Part shown: one piece after another, positions 25,786 through 39,043 of the stretch
Layout: the number at the start of each line of letters is the position of its first letter
How positions within the stretch are numbered: position 1 is the stretch's first letter
Assembly (NCBI RefSeq): GCF_030719215.1
Contig: NZ_CP120983.1
Coordinates: 6,014,001 to 6,078,000, forward strand
Reading direction: 5' to 3'
Source: Streptomyces sp. Alt3
Lineage (GTDB): Bacteria > Actinomycetota > Actinomycetes > Streptomycetales > Streptomycetaceae
Length of the DNA stretch: 64,000 nt
Notes under the pieces: generated by a model
What the model was told of the DNA's origin: nothing
Databases searched by the model: none
What the model saw: only the letters and a program-made list of their open reading frames with translations
Program-made: the position numbers and the translations under genes

Positions 25786-26406
25786 TCAGGCGTACGGCAC
25801 GACCACGACCTGTACGTCGTCCTCATAGACGACCCGTCCCGGGTCCCCGGAACGCAGCGTCAGGCAGTCGACGCCGTGAGCGGCCAGGATCTCCAGATAG
25901 CCGGGGACCCGCGTGAGGAGATGCGCGGCCGACGGCTTGAACCACGCCGCCGCGCCGGGGTTGATCCCGTCGTCGTAGACCGCGGGGTCAACGGTCGAGG
26001 GATCGGTGTACGCCGCGTCGTACCAACTGTTGTTCCTTCGGCGGAAGGACTCCTGCTCGTCCGAGAGCCGTCCCTCACGCGCCAGGTTGTTGACGAGCCC
26101 GAAAACACCGGTGAAGTGCCCTCGCGGGTTGCGGTGCGGCGACTGGAACCGTACGTACGCGACCGCCGCGCTCCCGTTGTCGGGCACCCCTGGCGTCAGT
26201 TCTTCTGAGGCGTACGTGACGAAGGCTTCCCAGGTGGTCGGGGCGAAGCCGAGGCGGGGGCCGCGAACGTCCTTCGAGTCACGGACGTGCACCGTGCCGG
26301 GTGCGGTCGCCACCTCGACGCAGTCGGCCTCGCTGCTGTTGCTGCTGTAGCTGCTCTTGGACCAGTGCAGTTCGTCAACGCCCTCGGCGGGCAGCAGGCT
26401 GATCAT
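25786..26406 (-). CDS. DUF397 domain fused to a conserved Streptomyces domain of unknown function
   Basis: 206 residues. About 12-72 is a DUF397 domain (HWSKSSYSSNSSEADCVEVA, VHVRDSKDVRGPRLGF, TTWEAFV), normally an independent 60-80 residue protein. The rest (about 80-206: AYVRFQSPHRNPRGHFTGVF, SWYDAAYTDPSTVDPAVYDD, GRVVYEDDVQVVVVPY) resembles a separately encoded Streptomyces protein of unknown role. The ATG overlaps the stop of the upstream XRE gene by ATGA, so it is coupled. In WhiJ-type loci the DUF397 protein modulates the XRE regulator. Confidence 0.8.
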   Translation of the reverse strand: MISLLPAEGVDELHWSKSSYSSNSSEADCVEVATAPGTVHVRDSKDVRGPRLGFAPTTWEAFVTYASEELTPGVPDNGSAAVAYVRFQSPHRNPRGHFTGVFGLVNNLAREGRLSDEQESFRRRNNSWYDAAYTDPSTVDPAVYDDGINPGAAAWFKPSAAHLLTRVPGYLEILAAHGVDCLTLRSGDPGRVVYEDDVQVVVVPYA

Positions 26407-27281
26407 GTCTCTCCCAGAAGTTGCTCGATGAAGGCCAGCGACTCCCGAGGGGGGAGAGCTTGGGCCCGGATCATGCCATACCGCAGCTCAAGGATTCGAA
26501 GCTGTTTCGGATCGGATACCGCCCGGCCGTTGAACGCCCCCTCGGAGCGTGCCAGAGCCGTTCCGTCCTTGAACTTCAGCACCTGTGTCTCTCCCTGCAT
26601 TCCTGCGTGTTCCTCGCGGGCGATCGGCATGACCTGGATGGAGACCTGACGCAACTGGCCGATGGAAAGCAGGTGTTCGAGCTGGCGGCGTAGAACCATT
26701 GTGCCCCCGAGTGGGCGCCTCAGGGTTACTTCCTCCTGTACGAAACTGAGAGCTGGAGCCGGGGTCCGTTCGAAGATCGCCTGCCTGGCCACGCGCCCGG
26801 CGACTGCCTGCTCGACCGCATCCGGCTCGTACGCGGGAAGCCGCATCTCGAAGAGTGCCCGCGCGTACTCGGCGGTCTGCAACAGGCCGTGCAGGTTGTG
26901 GTCCCCGTACGCCATGAGTTCGACAGCACGGGCTTCCAGCCTCGCCAGGTCCCGCACCTTCTTCGGGTACCGGACCTCCGCCAGCTCCCGTTTCATCAGC
27001 GCGAGTTTTCCTCCCGCCCCCAGCACCTTGTCGGCCCGGTCCAGGAACTCGGGGCGGGGGATGCGACGGCCGCCCTCGACCTTGTAGACCAGGTCCTCCC
27101 CGTATCCGATCGCGGCTCCGAACTCGCCGGCCCGCATGCCTGCCGCTTCCCGCCAGGCCTTGATCTGACGACCCACCGTCGCCGCCATGGCAGCTCCCGA
27201 CTCGTCGTCGGGATCCACGTCCCAGCCGGGCTCGTCCGCCCCGTCGTTGCCGCGCTCCGTTACGGTCTCGTCCACGCTCAT
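26403..27281 (-). CDS. WhiJ-type XRE transcriptional regulator (DUF5753)
   Basis: 292 residues. After an acidic N-terminus (1-30) comes an HTH (VGRQIKAWREAAGMRAGEFG, AAIGYGEDLVYKVEGGRRIP), then the DUF5753 effector domain (ARAVELMAYGDHNLHGLLQT, AEYARALF, RQAIFERTPAPALSFVQEE). Such regulators affect development and antibiotic production in Streptomyces together with a DUF397 partner. It overlaps the DUF397 fusion gene by 4 bases and is divergent from a HATPase gene, making the usual three-part locus. Confidence 0.9.
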   Translation of the reverse strand: MSVDETVTERGNDGADEPGWDVDPDDESGAAMAATVGRQIKAWREAAGMRAGEFGAAIGYGEDLVYKVEGGRRIPRPEFLDRADKVLGAGGKLALMKRELAEVRYPKKVRDLARLEARAVELMAYGDHNLHGLLQTAEYARALFEMRLPAYEPDAVEQAVAGRVARQAIFERTPAPALSFVQEEVTLRRPLGGTMVLRRQLEHLLSIGQLRQVSIQVMPIAREEHAGMQGETQVLKFKDGTALARSEGAFNGRAVSDPKQLRILELRYGMIRAQALPPRESLAFIEQLLGET

Positions 27282-27445
27282 CCGTACCCCACTTCCGATG
27301 CGCCTGCCGTTCCTGCACCAACCTCGGTCGTCCCCCGCGAGTCACCCCGGACAGCCGGGACAAGACTGGACAGCGACGGGACAATCACCGTACGTAACCG
27401 CCTTTCCGGTTCTCACGGTAGGCAGGGGCCGCCACGCTGAGTGGT

Positions 27446-27883
27446 GTGACCCAAGAAATCACCCGAACCGAACATTCCGCTCCCGCCCGGCAGTTCACCG
27501 TGCTGCTCTCTCCCACTCGTCGGGGCGCCAGGCTCGCCCGTCTGCTCTCCACGGCACACCTGGGGGACTGGGGGCTGCCAACCGGGCCGGCCGCGCACAT
27601 CGTGGCGGAGCTGGCCACGAACGCCGTGCTGCACGGCCGCGTGGAGGGCCGGGACTTCCGGCTGCGCCTCACCGTTCACCGCGACGCGGTCCTCCGCATC
27701 GAGGTGACCGACGCCCGGGGCGAACGGCTGCCTCCCGCGCCCGGAGCTGTTGTGGAGGCCGACCGGGAAGCGGAGTCGGGTCGCGGTCTGCTGATCGTCG
27801 GGGCGCTCGCGGACCGCTGGGGCATTGACGCCCAACCTGCCCTGCGCAAGACGGTCTGGGCCGAACTCGACCTCGTCCGGTGA
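27446..27883 (+). CDS. Anti-sigma/AbaA-like ATP-binding (HATPase) protein
   Basis: 145 residues with the GHKL ATPase boxes: N-box ELATNAVLHG, G1 VTDARGE, G2 GRGLLIVGALADRWG. It is short, without receiver or phosphoacceptor domains, like the SpoIIAB/RsbW-type ATPases that accompany WhiJ-like regulators. The GTG start lies 164 bases from the divergent XRE gene, sharing one regulatory gap. Confidence 0.85.
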   Translation: MTQEITRTEHSAPARQFTVLLSPTRRGARLARLLSTAHLGDWGLPTGPAAHIVAELATNAVLHGRVEGRDFRLRLTVHRDAVLRIEVTDARGERLPPAPGAVVEADREAESGRGLLIVGALADRWGIDAQPALRKTVWAELDLVR

Positions 27884-28108
27884 TCACCGCCACTGGGGCG
27901 CGGAGCCCCGAGGTGCCCGGCTCGACCCGCCCGTCACTCAGGCGGGTGACATGACGCAACTGAGCTGGATTTAGTACGTATTACCGGGCATATGCTCGCC
28001 CCCATCGGTGCCCCGATCGAGGGCCTGGACCGACGAGGAAGCAGAGGCTTCTCGATGGGTACCCAGCAGACCGACCTGTCCACACCGCCTGATCCCGAAC
28101 GGAACTCC

Positions 28109-29032
28109 ATGGTCAGCGCACCCCACGAAGCGATGCACCGCATCTTCCAGGAAGACCCGGGCCTCTTCTCCCGGCTCTCCGACGTCCTTGGGCTCGACCT
28201 GCCGCCCCTCGGGGCGGGTAAGCCTCTGACCGTCGACCTCACCGAGACCGAACCGCTCGAACGGCGCGTCGACACCCTCCTGCGCATCGAGACGCAGAAC
28301 GGCGGGCCCTTCCTCCTCATCGTCGAAGCCCAGGGCAAGAAGGACCCCGGCAAGACGGCCAGTTGGCCCTACTACGTCACGTACCTCAACAACAAGTACC
28401 GGATCCCGGTGCTGCTCCTCGTGATCTGCCAGGATCACGCCACCGCAGCATGGGCGGCCCGTCCCCTCACCATCGGCCTGCCCCAATGGCCGACAGTCAC
28501 GACCCGCCCCCTCGTGGCGGGACCCCACAACATGCCCGTCATCACGAACGTGGCAGAGGCGCGAAAAGACCTCGCGCTCGCCACGCTCTCGGCGATCACA
28601 CACGCTGACAATCCGGACGTCGATGCGATACTGAAGACGATGTCCGCCGCTCTGCGCGACGCACCGGATGTGATCGCGGGACCCTTCGTCGAATTCATCG
28701 CACAAGGCCTGGGCAACCGCCCGGCCGCACAACAGTGGAGGAATCTGGTGGCCGTGGATCTTTCCTTCTACACCTCGCCGCTGTCCGAAGAGATCCGGGA
28801 CGAGGGCCGTGTCGAAGGTCGCGTCGAAGGCCGTGCTGAGGGCCACGTCGAGAGGGGCGCCGAGGATGTGCTGCTCGTCCTTGATGCGCGTGGTGTCGAC
28901 ATCACCCACGCCACTCGCGTGAAGGTGACCGCCTGCGGTGACTCGGACGTGCTCCGCCGGTGGCTGGTTCGTGCGGCGTTCGTCACCACCTCCGACGAGA
29001 TCTTCGACGAGGAAGCCCCCGTCGACCGGTAG
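28109..29032 (+). CDS. Rpn-family PD-(D/E)XK nuclease
   Basis: 307 residues. The family opening VSAPHEAMHRIFQEDPGLFS leads into the nuclease fold with intact catalytic residues: Asp55 (RRVDTLL) and the ExQxK motif Glu73, Gln75 and Lys77 (IVEAQGKKD). The C-terminal part (about 214-307) starts VAVDLSFYTSPLSEEIRDEG, continues with EGRVEGR-type repeats and ends in a helical domain. Rpn proteins were linked to recombination and, in E. coli, act as phage-defence nucleases restrained by a small C-terminal product. I start at the ATG where the family begins; an in-frame ATG at 28055 with a better spaced AGAGG is possible. Confidence 0.85.
   Translation: MVSAPHEAMHRIFQEDPGLFSRLSDVLGLDLPPLGAGKPLTVDLTETEPLERRVDTLLRIETQNGGPFLLIVEAQGKKDPGKTASWPYYVTYLNNKYRIPVLLLVICQDHATAAWAARPLTIGLPQWPTVTTRPLVAGPHNMPVITNVAEARKDLALATLSAITHADNPDVDAILKTMSAALRDAPDVIAGPFVEFIAQGLGNRPAAQQWRNLVAVDLSFYTSPLSEEIRDEGRVEGRVEGRAEGHVERGAEDVLLVLDARGVDITHATRVKVTACGDSDVLRRWLVRAAFVTTSDEIFDEEAPVDR
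28748..29032 (+). CDS. Candidate in-gene small Rpn protein (C-terminal product)
   Basis: Inside the Rpn gene, in frame, GGAGG (28737-28741) stands six bases before GTG 28748. Translation there would give a 94-residue protein from VAVDLSFYTS to the shared stop, lacking the nuclease domain. E. coli rpn genes produce such small proteins from internal starts, and these neutralise the full-length toxin. The stand-alone gene at 29110 begins at the same place in the alignment (ADLSFYVS), which independently supports this boundary. Confidence 0.55.
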   Translation: MAVDLSFYTSPLSEEIRDEGRVEGRVEGRAEGHVERGAEDVLLVLDARGVDITHATRVKVTACGDSDVLRRWLVRAAFVTTSDEIFDEEAPVDR

Positions 29033-29109
29033 TGCCGACCTCGGTGCCGGTGCCGGTGGCCCTGTACACCGGCACAGGTCTCTCGCCCACACAGGAGCGG
29101 AGAAAACGC

Positions 29110-29355
29110 ATGGCTGATCTCTCCTTCTACGTCTCACCCCTCTCCGAGGAGATCCGGGAAGAGGGCCGGGCTGAGGGCCGTGCCAAGAGCATCCTGATCG
29201 TTCTCGGTGCGCGTCGCGTCGACGTCGCCCATGCCACCCGGGAGAAGATCACCGCCTGCCGCGACCCGGAACTCCTGCGCCGGTGGCTGCTCCGTTCCGC
29301 CGTGATCGCCACCGCCGAAGAGATCTTCGGTGAGGACGCGCCGTCCGAGCAGTGA
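29110..29355 (+). CDS. Stand-alone copy of the Rpn C-terminal domain
   Basis: 81 residues aligning end to end with the last 94 of the preceding Rpn protein: DLSFYVSPLSEEIREEGRAE against DLSFYTSPLSEEIRDEGRVE, and LLRRWLLRSAVIATAEEIFG against VLRRWLVRAAFVTTSDEIFD. It has fewer EGR repeats. GGAG lies 7 bases before the ATG, so it looks translated rather than a decayed remnant, and base-level divergence suggests an old duplication. It may act as an antitoxin or oligomerisation partner of the nuclease. Confidence 0.78.
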   Translation: MADLSFYVSPLSEEIREEGRAEGRAKSILIVLGARRVDVAHATREKITACRDPELLRRWLLRSAVIATAEEIFGEDAPSEQ

Positions 29356-29427
29356 GCCGGCTCGGAAGCCTGTAACGTGGCGCTCTTCGGCCGGCGCGAC
29401 CGTCCGGAGTCACAAAGGCGACAGCCC

Positions 29428-30189
29428 ATGACCCAGACCGGCCGGACACCATCCCGCCTCCGTCTCGACGCCGCGCTCGCCGACCTCGCCACCACCTTCG
29501 GTGGGATGACGGCCGTCCCGGACGAGAACAACTGCGAGTGTCACTGGGGCAGCGCGGAGGAACTCGCCCAGCTCAAGACACCGGACGCCGGGCTCGACCC
29601 CGACCTGCTGCGGCGCACCTGGCAGGCGGTCGACTGGCGCGATCACGGGGCCGTACTGCGCCGCATACTGCCGCAGTTCGCCGCGGCTCTCGTCGACGGC
29701 CGGGTGGAGCCGCTCTTCGACATGGGGGACGTGGGCCAGTCCTTCGCACGTGGCGGATGGCAGCAGTGGCCCGCCCCGCAGGCCGCTTCCGTGCGGGAGT
29801 TCCTGCACGCCTGGTGGGCCGACAGTCTCATGACGCCCGACCCCACGGTCCCGGCGTACGAAGTCTTCGCACTCTGCGTCGAGGCCTCGGGCGCGGTGGC
29901 TCCCTGGCTCGCCGAATGGGAGAGGGCGGTCGACCCCACTGCCGACCGGAGGCTGGTGGAAGCCGTGGACCATTGGGAGTGCGACCTGCTGGGAGGCGAA
30001 CTCCCCTGGCACGCCTGGGTCCACGACGAGAAACTGATCGGCGAGCTGAGCGCCTGGCTGGCCGTCCACGCCCCCGCACGTCTGGACTCCCAGGGCGCCT
30101 CCGAGGAGCTACGCCACTGCGTACGGCTGCTCGGGGTCTCCGGGCCCGCCCGCTGGGAGGATCCGCACTGGCCCGGGCACACCTACTGA
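29428..30189 (+). CDS. Conserved hypothetical protein
   Basis: 253 residues, soluble, no signal peptide. It is Trp- and acid-rich, with ENNCECHWGSAEELAQLK near residue 35 (a CxCHWGS segment that might bind metal) and FDMGDVGQSFARGGWQQWP. I recognise no family. The ATG at 29428 follows AAAGG; an earlier in-frame ATG at 29377 is less likely. It is 72 bases downstream of the Rpn C-terminal copy but shows no feature linking it to that system. Confidence 0.7.
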   Translation: MTQTGRTPSRLRLDAALADLATTFGGMTAVPDENNCECHWGSAEELAQLKTPDAGLDPDLLRRTWQAVDWRDHGAVLRRILPQFAAALVDGRVEPLFDMGDVGQSFARGGWQQWPAPQAASVREFLHAWWADSLMTPDPTVPAYEVFALCVEASGAVAPWLAEWERAVDPTADRRLVEAVDHWECDLLGGELPWHAWVHDEKLIGELSAWLAVHAPARLDSQGASEELRHCVRLLGVSGPARWEDPHWPGHTY

Positions 30190-30203
30190 GCTGACGCGGG
30201 CGA

Positions 30204-30229
30204 CGGGGCAGGCCTGGCCACCTGCCCCG
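30204..30229. terminator. Convergent terminator hairpin
   Basis: Perfect 9-bp arms CGGGGCAGG (30204-30212) and CCTGCCCCG (30221-30229) between two converging genes. Confidence 0.6.
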
Positions 30230-30260
30230 ACAGGACCGATGGGCCGGGCGGGTTCTCCCC

Positions 30261-31184
30261 TCAGCCCTGCCCGTCGCCTTCCTCGAACAGCCTGACCGTG
30301 CTGAGGATCTCGCGGATCGTGGCGTCGGGCACCTCGTCGGACACCCCGTGTGCGCCGACGTAGGTCCACGACACGAACTTGCCCTCCGCGTTCTTGAAGG
30401 CGAATGTGACGGCCTTGCCGTCGGTGTCGCACTTGCCCTTCGACGGTGCCCCCGAGGACGTGACGGTCACGAGGCTGCCCTCGACGCCCGACTTCGTCCG
30501 GTACGACTCGGCCTCACCGATCTCCAGGTGCGTGCTGTCGGGCTGCGTGTAGCCGCCGTACACCCACTTCTTCGCCGTGTCCTCAGCAGCCTCGGCGGCG
30601 CTCCTCGCGCCCTTCTCCCCGGTGGTGCCCGTCGACGCGAGCGGGTTGTCGTCCTCGGAGCCGTCCTTGTCGTCGTCGGACGTGCACCACTTCTCCTTGA
30701 AGACCGCCGGGGCCATCATCGCGACCAGCGGCTTCTCCTCGGGGTCGCTGTCCTCCGCGACATAGCTGACCCAGTCCGCGGACTGCCGCGCCCAGGTGGC
30801 CGGCACGTCGAAGGTGATGCCGCGCTTGGCGTTGACCACCGTGTTCCAGCCGGGGACGAGAGGGCCGGAACCGCCTTCGGTCGAACTCCGGTCCGTGCCC
30901 CCGGTACTCGCCGAGTCCGTGGCCCCGGGCTTCGCGTCGTCCCTGTCGGTTCCGTTGCCGCGGAGCACCAGGAAGCCGGTCACCCCGCATGCCACCACGA
31001 CCGCAGTGGCGGCGGCCACGGCGACGACGGTGGTCCGGTTCCAGCGGCGACGGGGCGGCTCGGGCGCGCCCATGCCGATCGTGGGCGCGTAGTGCAGGCC
31101 CGGTTCAGGCTGCGGGGAATCCGGACGGGGGTAGCCGTCCTGCGGGTTCGGCTGTCCGGAAGGCGACTGCTGTCCTGGCCACAT
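30261..31184 (-). CDS. Single-pass membrane protein of unknown function
   Basis: 307 residues: a Pro/Gln/Gly-rich cytoplasmic N-terminus (about 1-48), one transmembrane helix (about 51-74), a Ser/Thr/Gly/Asp-rich linker, then an extracytoplasmic domain starting WNTVVNAKRGITFDVPATWA and containing two cysteines (EKWCTS, KGKCDT) that could pair. This architecture is common in Streptomyces membrane-anchored proteins of unknown role. ATG 31184 is the only sensible start. Confidence 0.75.
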   Translation of the reverse strand: MWPGQQSPSGQPNPQDGYPRPDSPQPEPGLHYAPTIGMGAPEPPRRRWNRTTVVAVAAATAVVVACGVTGFLVLRGNGTDRDDAKPGATDSASTGGTDRSSTEGGSGPLVPGWNTVVNAKRGITFDVPATWARQSADWVSYVAEDSDPEEKPLVAMMAPAVFKEKWCTSDDDKDGSEDDNPLASTGTTGEKGARSAAEAAEDTAKKWVYGGYTQPDSTHLEIGEAESYRTKSGVEGSLVTVTSSGAPSKGKCDTDGKAVTFAFKNAEGKFVSWTYVGAHGVSDEVPDATIREILSTVRLFEEGDGQG

Positions 31185-31729
31185 GGGTGGTGAGTCTAGT
31201 GCGCGGCCGTGCCCGCACCCGCGGCGCGTTTCCTGAGGGCAGGGCCCCGAAGCTGTACGGCACCGGCGGAATCCCGCCTGTACGCCGCGAGTTGGGGCAG
31301 CGCACGGCAGAGGTATCCGTCGTCATGGGTGTCACGCGCAGGAGGGGGCCGGACGTCGGCCCAGGGTGGGCCGGCGGGGAAGCGACGTCCGGGCCCCTCC
31401 GTGGCGTGACCGGACCGGTCGGCCGGGCGCGTGGGGTCCGGCGGACCGGCCCCCCGGCCGACCGGGCCGGAGTCGGGACGAACTTAACAGTCGCGCAATA
31501 TCTTGCGTAAGACCTTGCAGGAAGAAATCTCCAGGATTTCGCGGATGTGAGCGGCGTGTGATCGGGTCGTGTCCAGGGGGTTGACCAGGGCAGGTCAGGC
31601 TCGTACGGTCTGCGGCACACAGGGTTCTGCATCTTGCTGCAAGAACCTTCATGAGCCTTGAGGGCACGGCGCGTTGCCATGGAGGCTGCTCCGCCATCCC
31701 CGCACTTCCCCCACCGCAGGAGGAACGTC
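31185..31729. promoter_or_regulatory. Amylase upstream regulatory region
   Basis: A 545-base gap. Its left half shows nothing coding. A 13-bp perfect inverted repeat (arms 31415-31427 and 31453-31465) lies mid-way. Then come CTTGC elements: GCAATATCTTGC at 31496-31507 and CTTGCGTAAGACCTTGCAG at 31502-31520. A promoter TTGACC (31581-31586), 17-base spacer, TACGGT (31604-31609) precedes the operator palindrome at 31632-31644. Starch and maltose control by MalR is the natural reading. Confidence 0.7.
31632..31644. promoter_or_regulatory. Probable MalR operator before the amylase gene
   Basis: TCTTGC-T-GCAAGA, perfect 6-bp arms, about 17 bases downstream of the inferred transcription start. It shares the CTTGC/GCAAG core with the malE operator. 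Confidence 0.65.
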
Positions 31730-33454
31730 ATGGCACGCAGGCCCTTGTCCGGCGCGCTCGCCCTCACCATGGGCGCCGCCGTGCTCGCCGTCCCCGCAGG
31801 TCTCGGCGCCGCCGGTACGGCGCAGGCCGCGCCGCCCGGGGAGAAGGACGTCACCGCGGTGATGTTCGAGTGGAAGTTCAGCTCCGTGGCGCAGGCGTGC
31901 ACGGACAGCCTCGGCCCCGCCGGCTACGGATACGTCCAGGTCTCGCCACCTCAGGAGCACATCCAGGGCGCCCAGTGGTGGACCTCGTACCAGCCCGTCA
32001 GCTACAGGATCGCCGGACGCCTCGGCGACCGCACCGCCTTCGCGAACATGGTGAACACCTGCCACTCCGCGGGTGTGAAGGTCATCGCCGACTCGGTCAT
32101 CAACCACATGTCGGCCGGATCAGGGACCGGCACGGGCGGCTCCTCGTACACCAAGTACAACTACCCGGGTCTCTACTCGGCCAACGACATGAACGACTGC
32201 CAGTCGCAGATCAGCAACTACGGCGACCGCGCCAACGTCCAGAACTGCGAACTGGTCGGTCTCGCCGACCTGGACACCGGTGAGGAGTACGTCCGCGGCA
32301 AGATAGCCGGGTACCTCAACGACCTGCTCTCCCTCGGCGTCGACGGCTTCCGCATCGACGCGGCCAAGCACATGCCGGCCGCCGACCTCGCGAACATCAA
32401 GTCCCGGCTGAGCAACCCGGGTGTGTACTGGAAGCACGAGGCGATCTACGGGGCGGGCGAGGCCGTGTCGCCCTCCGAGTACCTCGGCAGCGGTGACGTC
32501 CAGGAGTTCCGTTACGGACGCGGTCTCAAGCAGGTCTTCAACAACGAGAACCTCGCCTACCTGAAGAACTTCGGCGAGGGCTGGGGCTTCATGGAGTCGG
32601 GCAGGTCCGCCGTCTTCGTCGACAACCACGACACCGAGCGCGGCGGCGACACCCTGAACTACAAGGACGGCGCCAACTACACGCTGGCGAGCGTCTTCAT
32701 GCTGGCCTACCCCTACGGCTCCCCGGACGTCCACTCCGGCTACGAGTGGTCCGACAAGGACGCCGGTCCGCCCAACGGCGGCCAGGTGAACGCCTGCTAC
32801 AGCGACGGCTGGAAGTGCCAGCACGCCTGGCGCGAGATCTCCTCCATGGTCGGCTTCCGCAACGCCGCCCGCGGTCAGGCCGTCTCCAACTGGTGGGACA
32901 ACGGCGCCGACCAGATCGCGTTCGGCCGGGGCTCCAAGGCGTACGTCGCCATCAACCACGAGGGCTCGTCGCTGAGCCGCACGTTCCAGACGTCGCTGCC
33001 CGCCGGTGACTACTGCGACGTCCAGTCCGGCAAGGGCGTCACCGTCAACAGCTCCGGACAGTTCACCGCCACCCTCGGCTCCAACACAGCCGTGGCCCTG
33101 CACGTGAACGCCCGGACCTGCACGGGCGGTGGCACGACCCCGGACCCCGGCACCGGTCAGTCCGGGGCCTCCTTCGGCGTCAACGCCACCACCCAGACCG
33201 GCCAGAACATCTACGTCACCGGCAACCAGGCCGCCCTCGGCAACTGGGCGCCCGGCAGCGCCCTGAAGCTCGACCCGGCCGCCTACCCCGTCTGGAAGCT
33301 CGACGTCGCACTGCCCGCCGGGACGTCCTTCGAGTACAAGTACCTCCGCAAGGACGCGAGCGGCAACGTCACCTGGGAGAGCGGCGCCAACCGCACCGCC
33401 ACCGTGCCGTCCTCCGGAAAGGTCGCGCTGACCGCCGACGTCTGGCGCAGCTGA
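31730..33454 (+). CDS. aml: Secreted alpha-amylase (GH13 with CBM20)
   Basis: 574 residues. The Sec signal ends AGTAQA, with cleavage near residue 33. The GH13 catalytic domain carries the nucleophile near Asp210 (DGFRIDAAKHM), acid/base near Glu237 (WKHEAIYGAGE) and Asp near 301 (VDNHDTERGG). Paired cysteines are frequent, as in exported enzymes. A C-terminal CBM20 starch-binding domain occupies about 480-574 (GQNIYVTGNQAALGNWAPG, FEYKYLRKD). It cuts starch to maltodextrins outside the cell for MalEFG. ATG 31730 follows AGGAGG by 7 bases; the longer upstream frame is ignored. Confidence 0.95.
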   Translation: MARRPLSGALALTMGAAVLAVPAGLGAAGTAQAAPPGEKDVTAVMFEWKFSSVAQACTDSLGPAGYGYVQVSPPQEHIQGAQWWTSYQPVSYRIAGRLGDRTAFANMVNTCHSAGVKVIADSVINHMSAGSGTGTGGSSYTKYNYPGLYSANDMNDCQSQISNYGDRANVQNCELVGLADLDTGEEYVRGKIAGYLNDLLSLGVDGFRIDAAKHMPAADLANIKSRLSNPGVYWKHEAIYGAGEAVSPSEYLGSGDVQEFRYGRGLKQVFNNENLAYLKNFGEGWGFMESGRSAVFVDNHDTERGGDTLNYKDGANYTLASVFMLAYPYGSPDVHSGYEWSDKDAGPPNGGQVNACYSDGWKCQHAWREISSMVGFRNAARGQAVSNWWDNGADQIAFGRGSKAYVAINHEGSSLSRTFQTSLPAGDYCDVQSGKGVTVNSSGQFTATLGSNTAVALHVNARTCTGGGTTPDPGTGQSGASFGVNATTQTGQNIYVTGNQAALGNWAPGSALKLDPAAYPVWKLDVALPAGTSFEYKYLRKDASGNVTWESGANRTATVPSSGKVALTADVWRS

Positions 33455-33467
33455 CCCCGCTCGTCGC

Positions 33468-33501
33468 GGGCCGGGGACGCGAGGGTGAGCGTCCCCGGCC
33501 C
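33468..33501. terminator. Terminator after the amylase gene
   Basis: Perfect 13-bp arms (33468-33480 and 33489-33501) with an 8-base loop, 14 bases past the stop. Some read-through into the next gene is possible because that gene has no obvious operator of its own. Confidence 0.75.
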
Positions 33502-33553
33502 CGCCGCGCTCCACCGCACAGCCCGATCCCCGAACGCCGAGGAGTACCAGCCC

Positions 33554-38860
<5,307 letters not shown>

Positions 38861-38874
38861 CGACACCGATCCCA

Positions 38875-38926
38875 CCGGCCGGTCTCCGGCTCCGAGCCCC
38901 CCGGCCCGGAGCCGGAGACCGGCCGG
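38875..38926. terminator. Very strong terminator after the pullulanase gene
   Basis: Perfect 20-bp arms (38875-38894 and 38907-38926) with a 12-base loop, 14 bases after the stop: the longest perfect stem in the window. Confidence 0.85.
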
Positions 38927-38980
38927 CCCCGTGTCGCGGGGGGTCTCCCTTGTGCGGGCGGCACGATCACGCGAAGCTGA

Positions 38981-39016
38981 AGCCGTACACGTGCATGCAC
39001 GCCGTACACGTATACG
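38981..39016. promoter_or_regulatory. Paired palindromes before the tautomerase gene
   Basis: GCCGTACACGT occurs twice; the first copy leads into the perfect 12-bp palindrome CGTGCATGCACG (38990-39001), the second into CGTATACG (39009-39016). Such arrays are typical of TetR-family operators, and a TetR gene lies just beyond the tautomerase gene. Confidence 0.5.
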
Positions 39017-39043
39017 CACCCGAAACGCACCCAGGAGCGCCTG

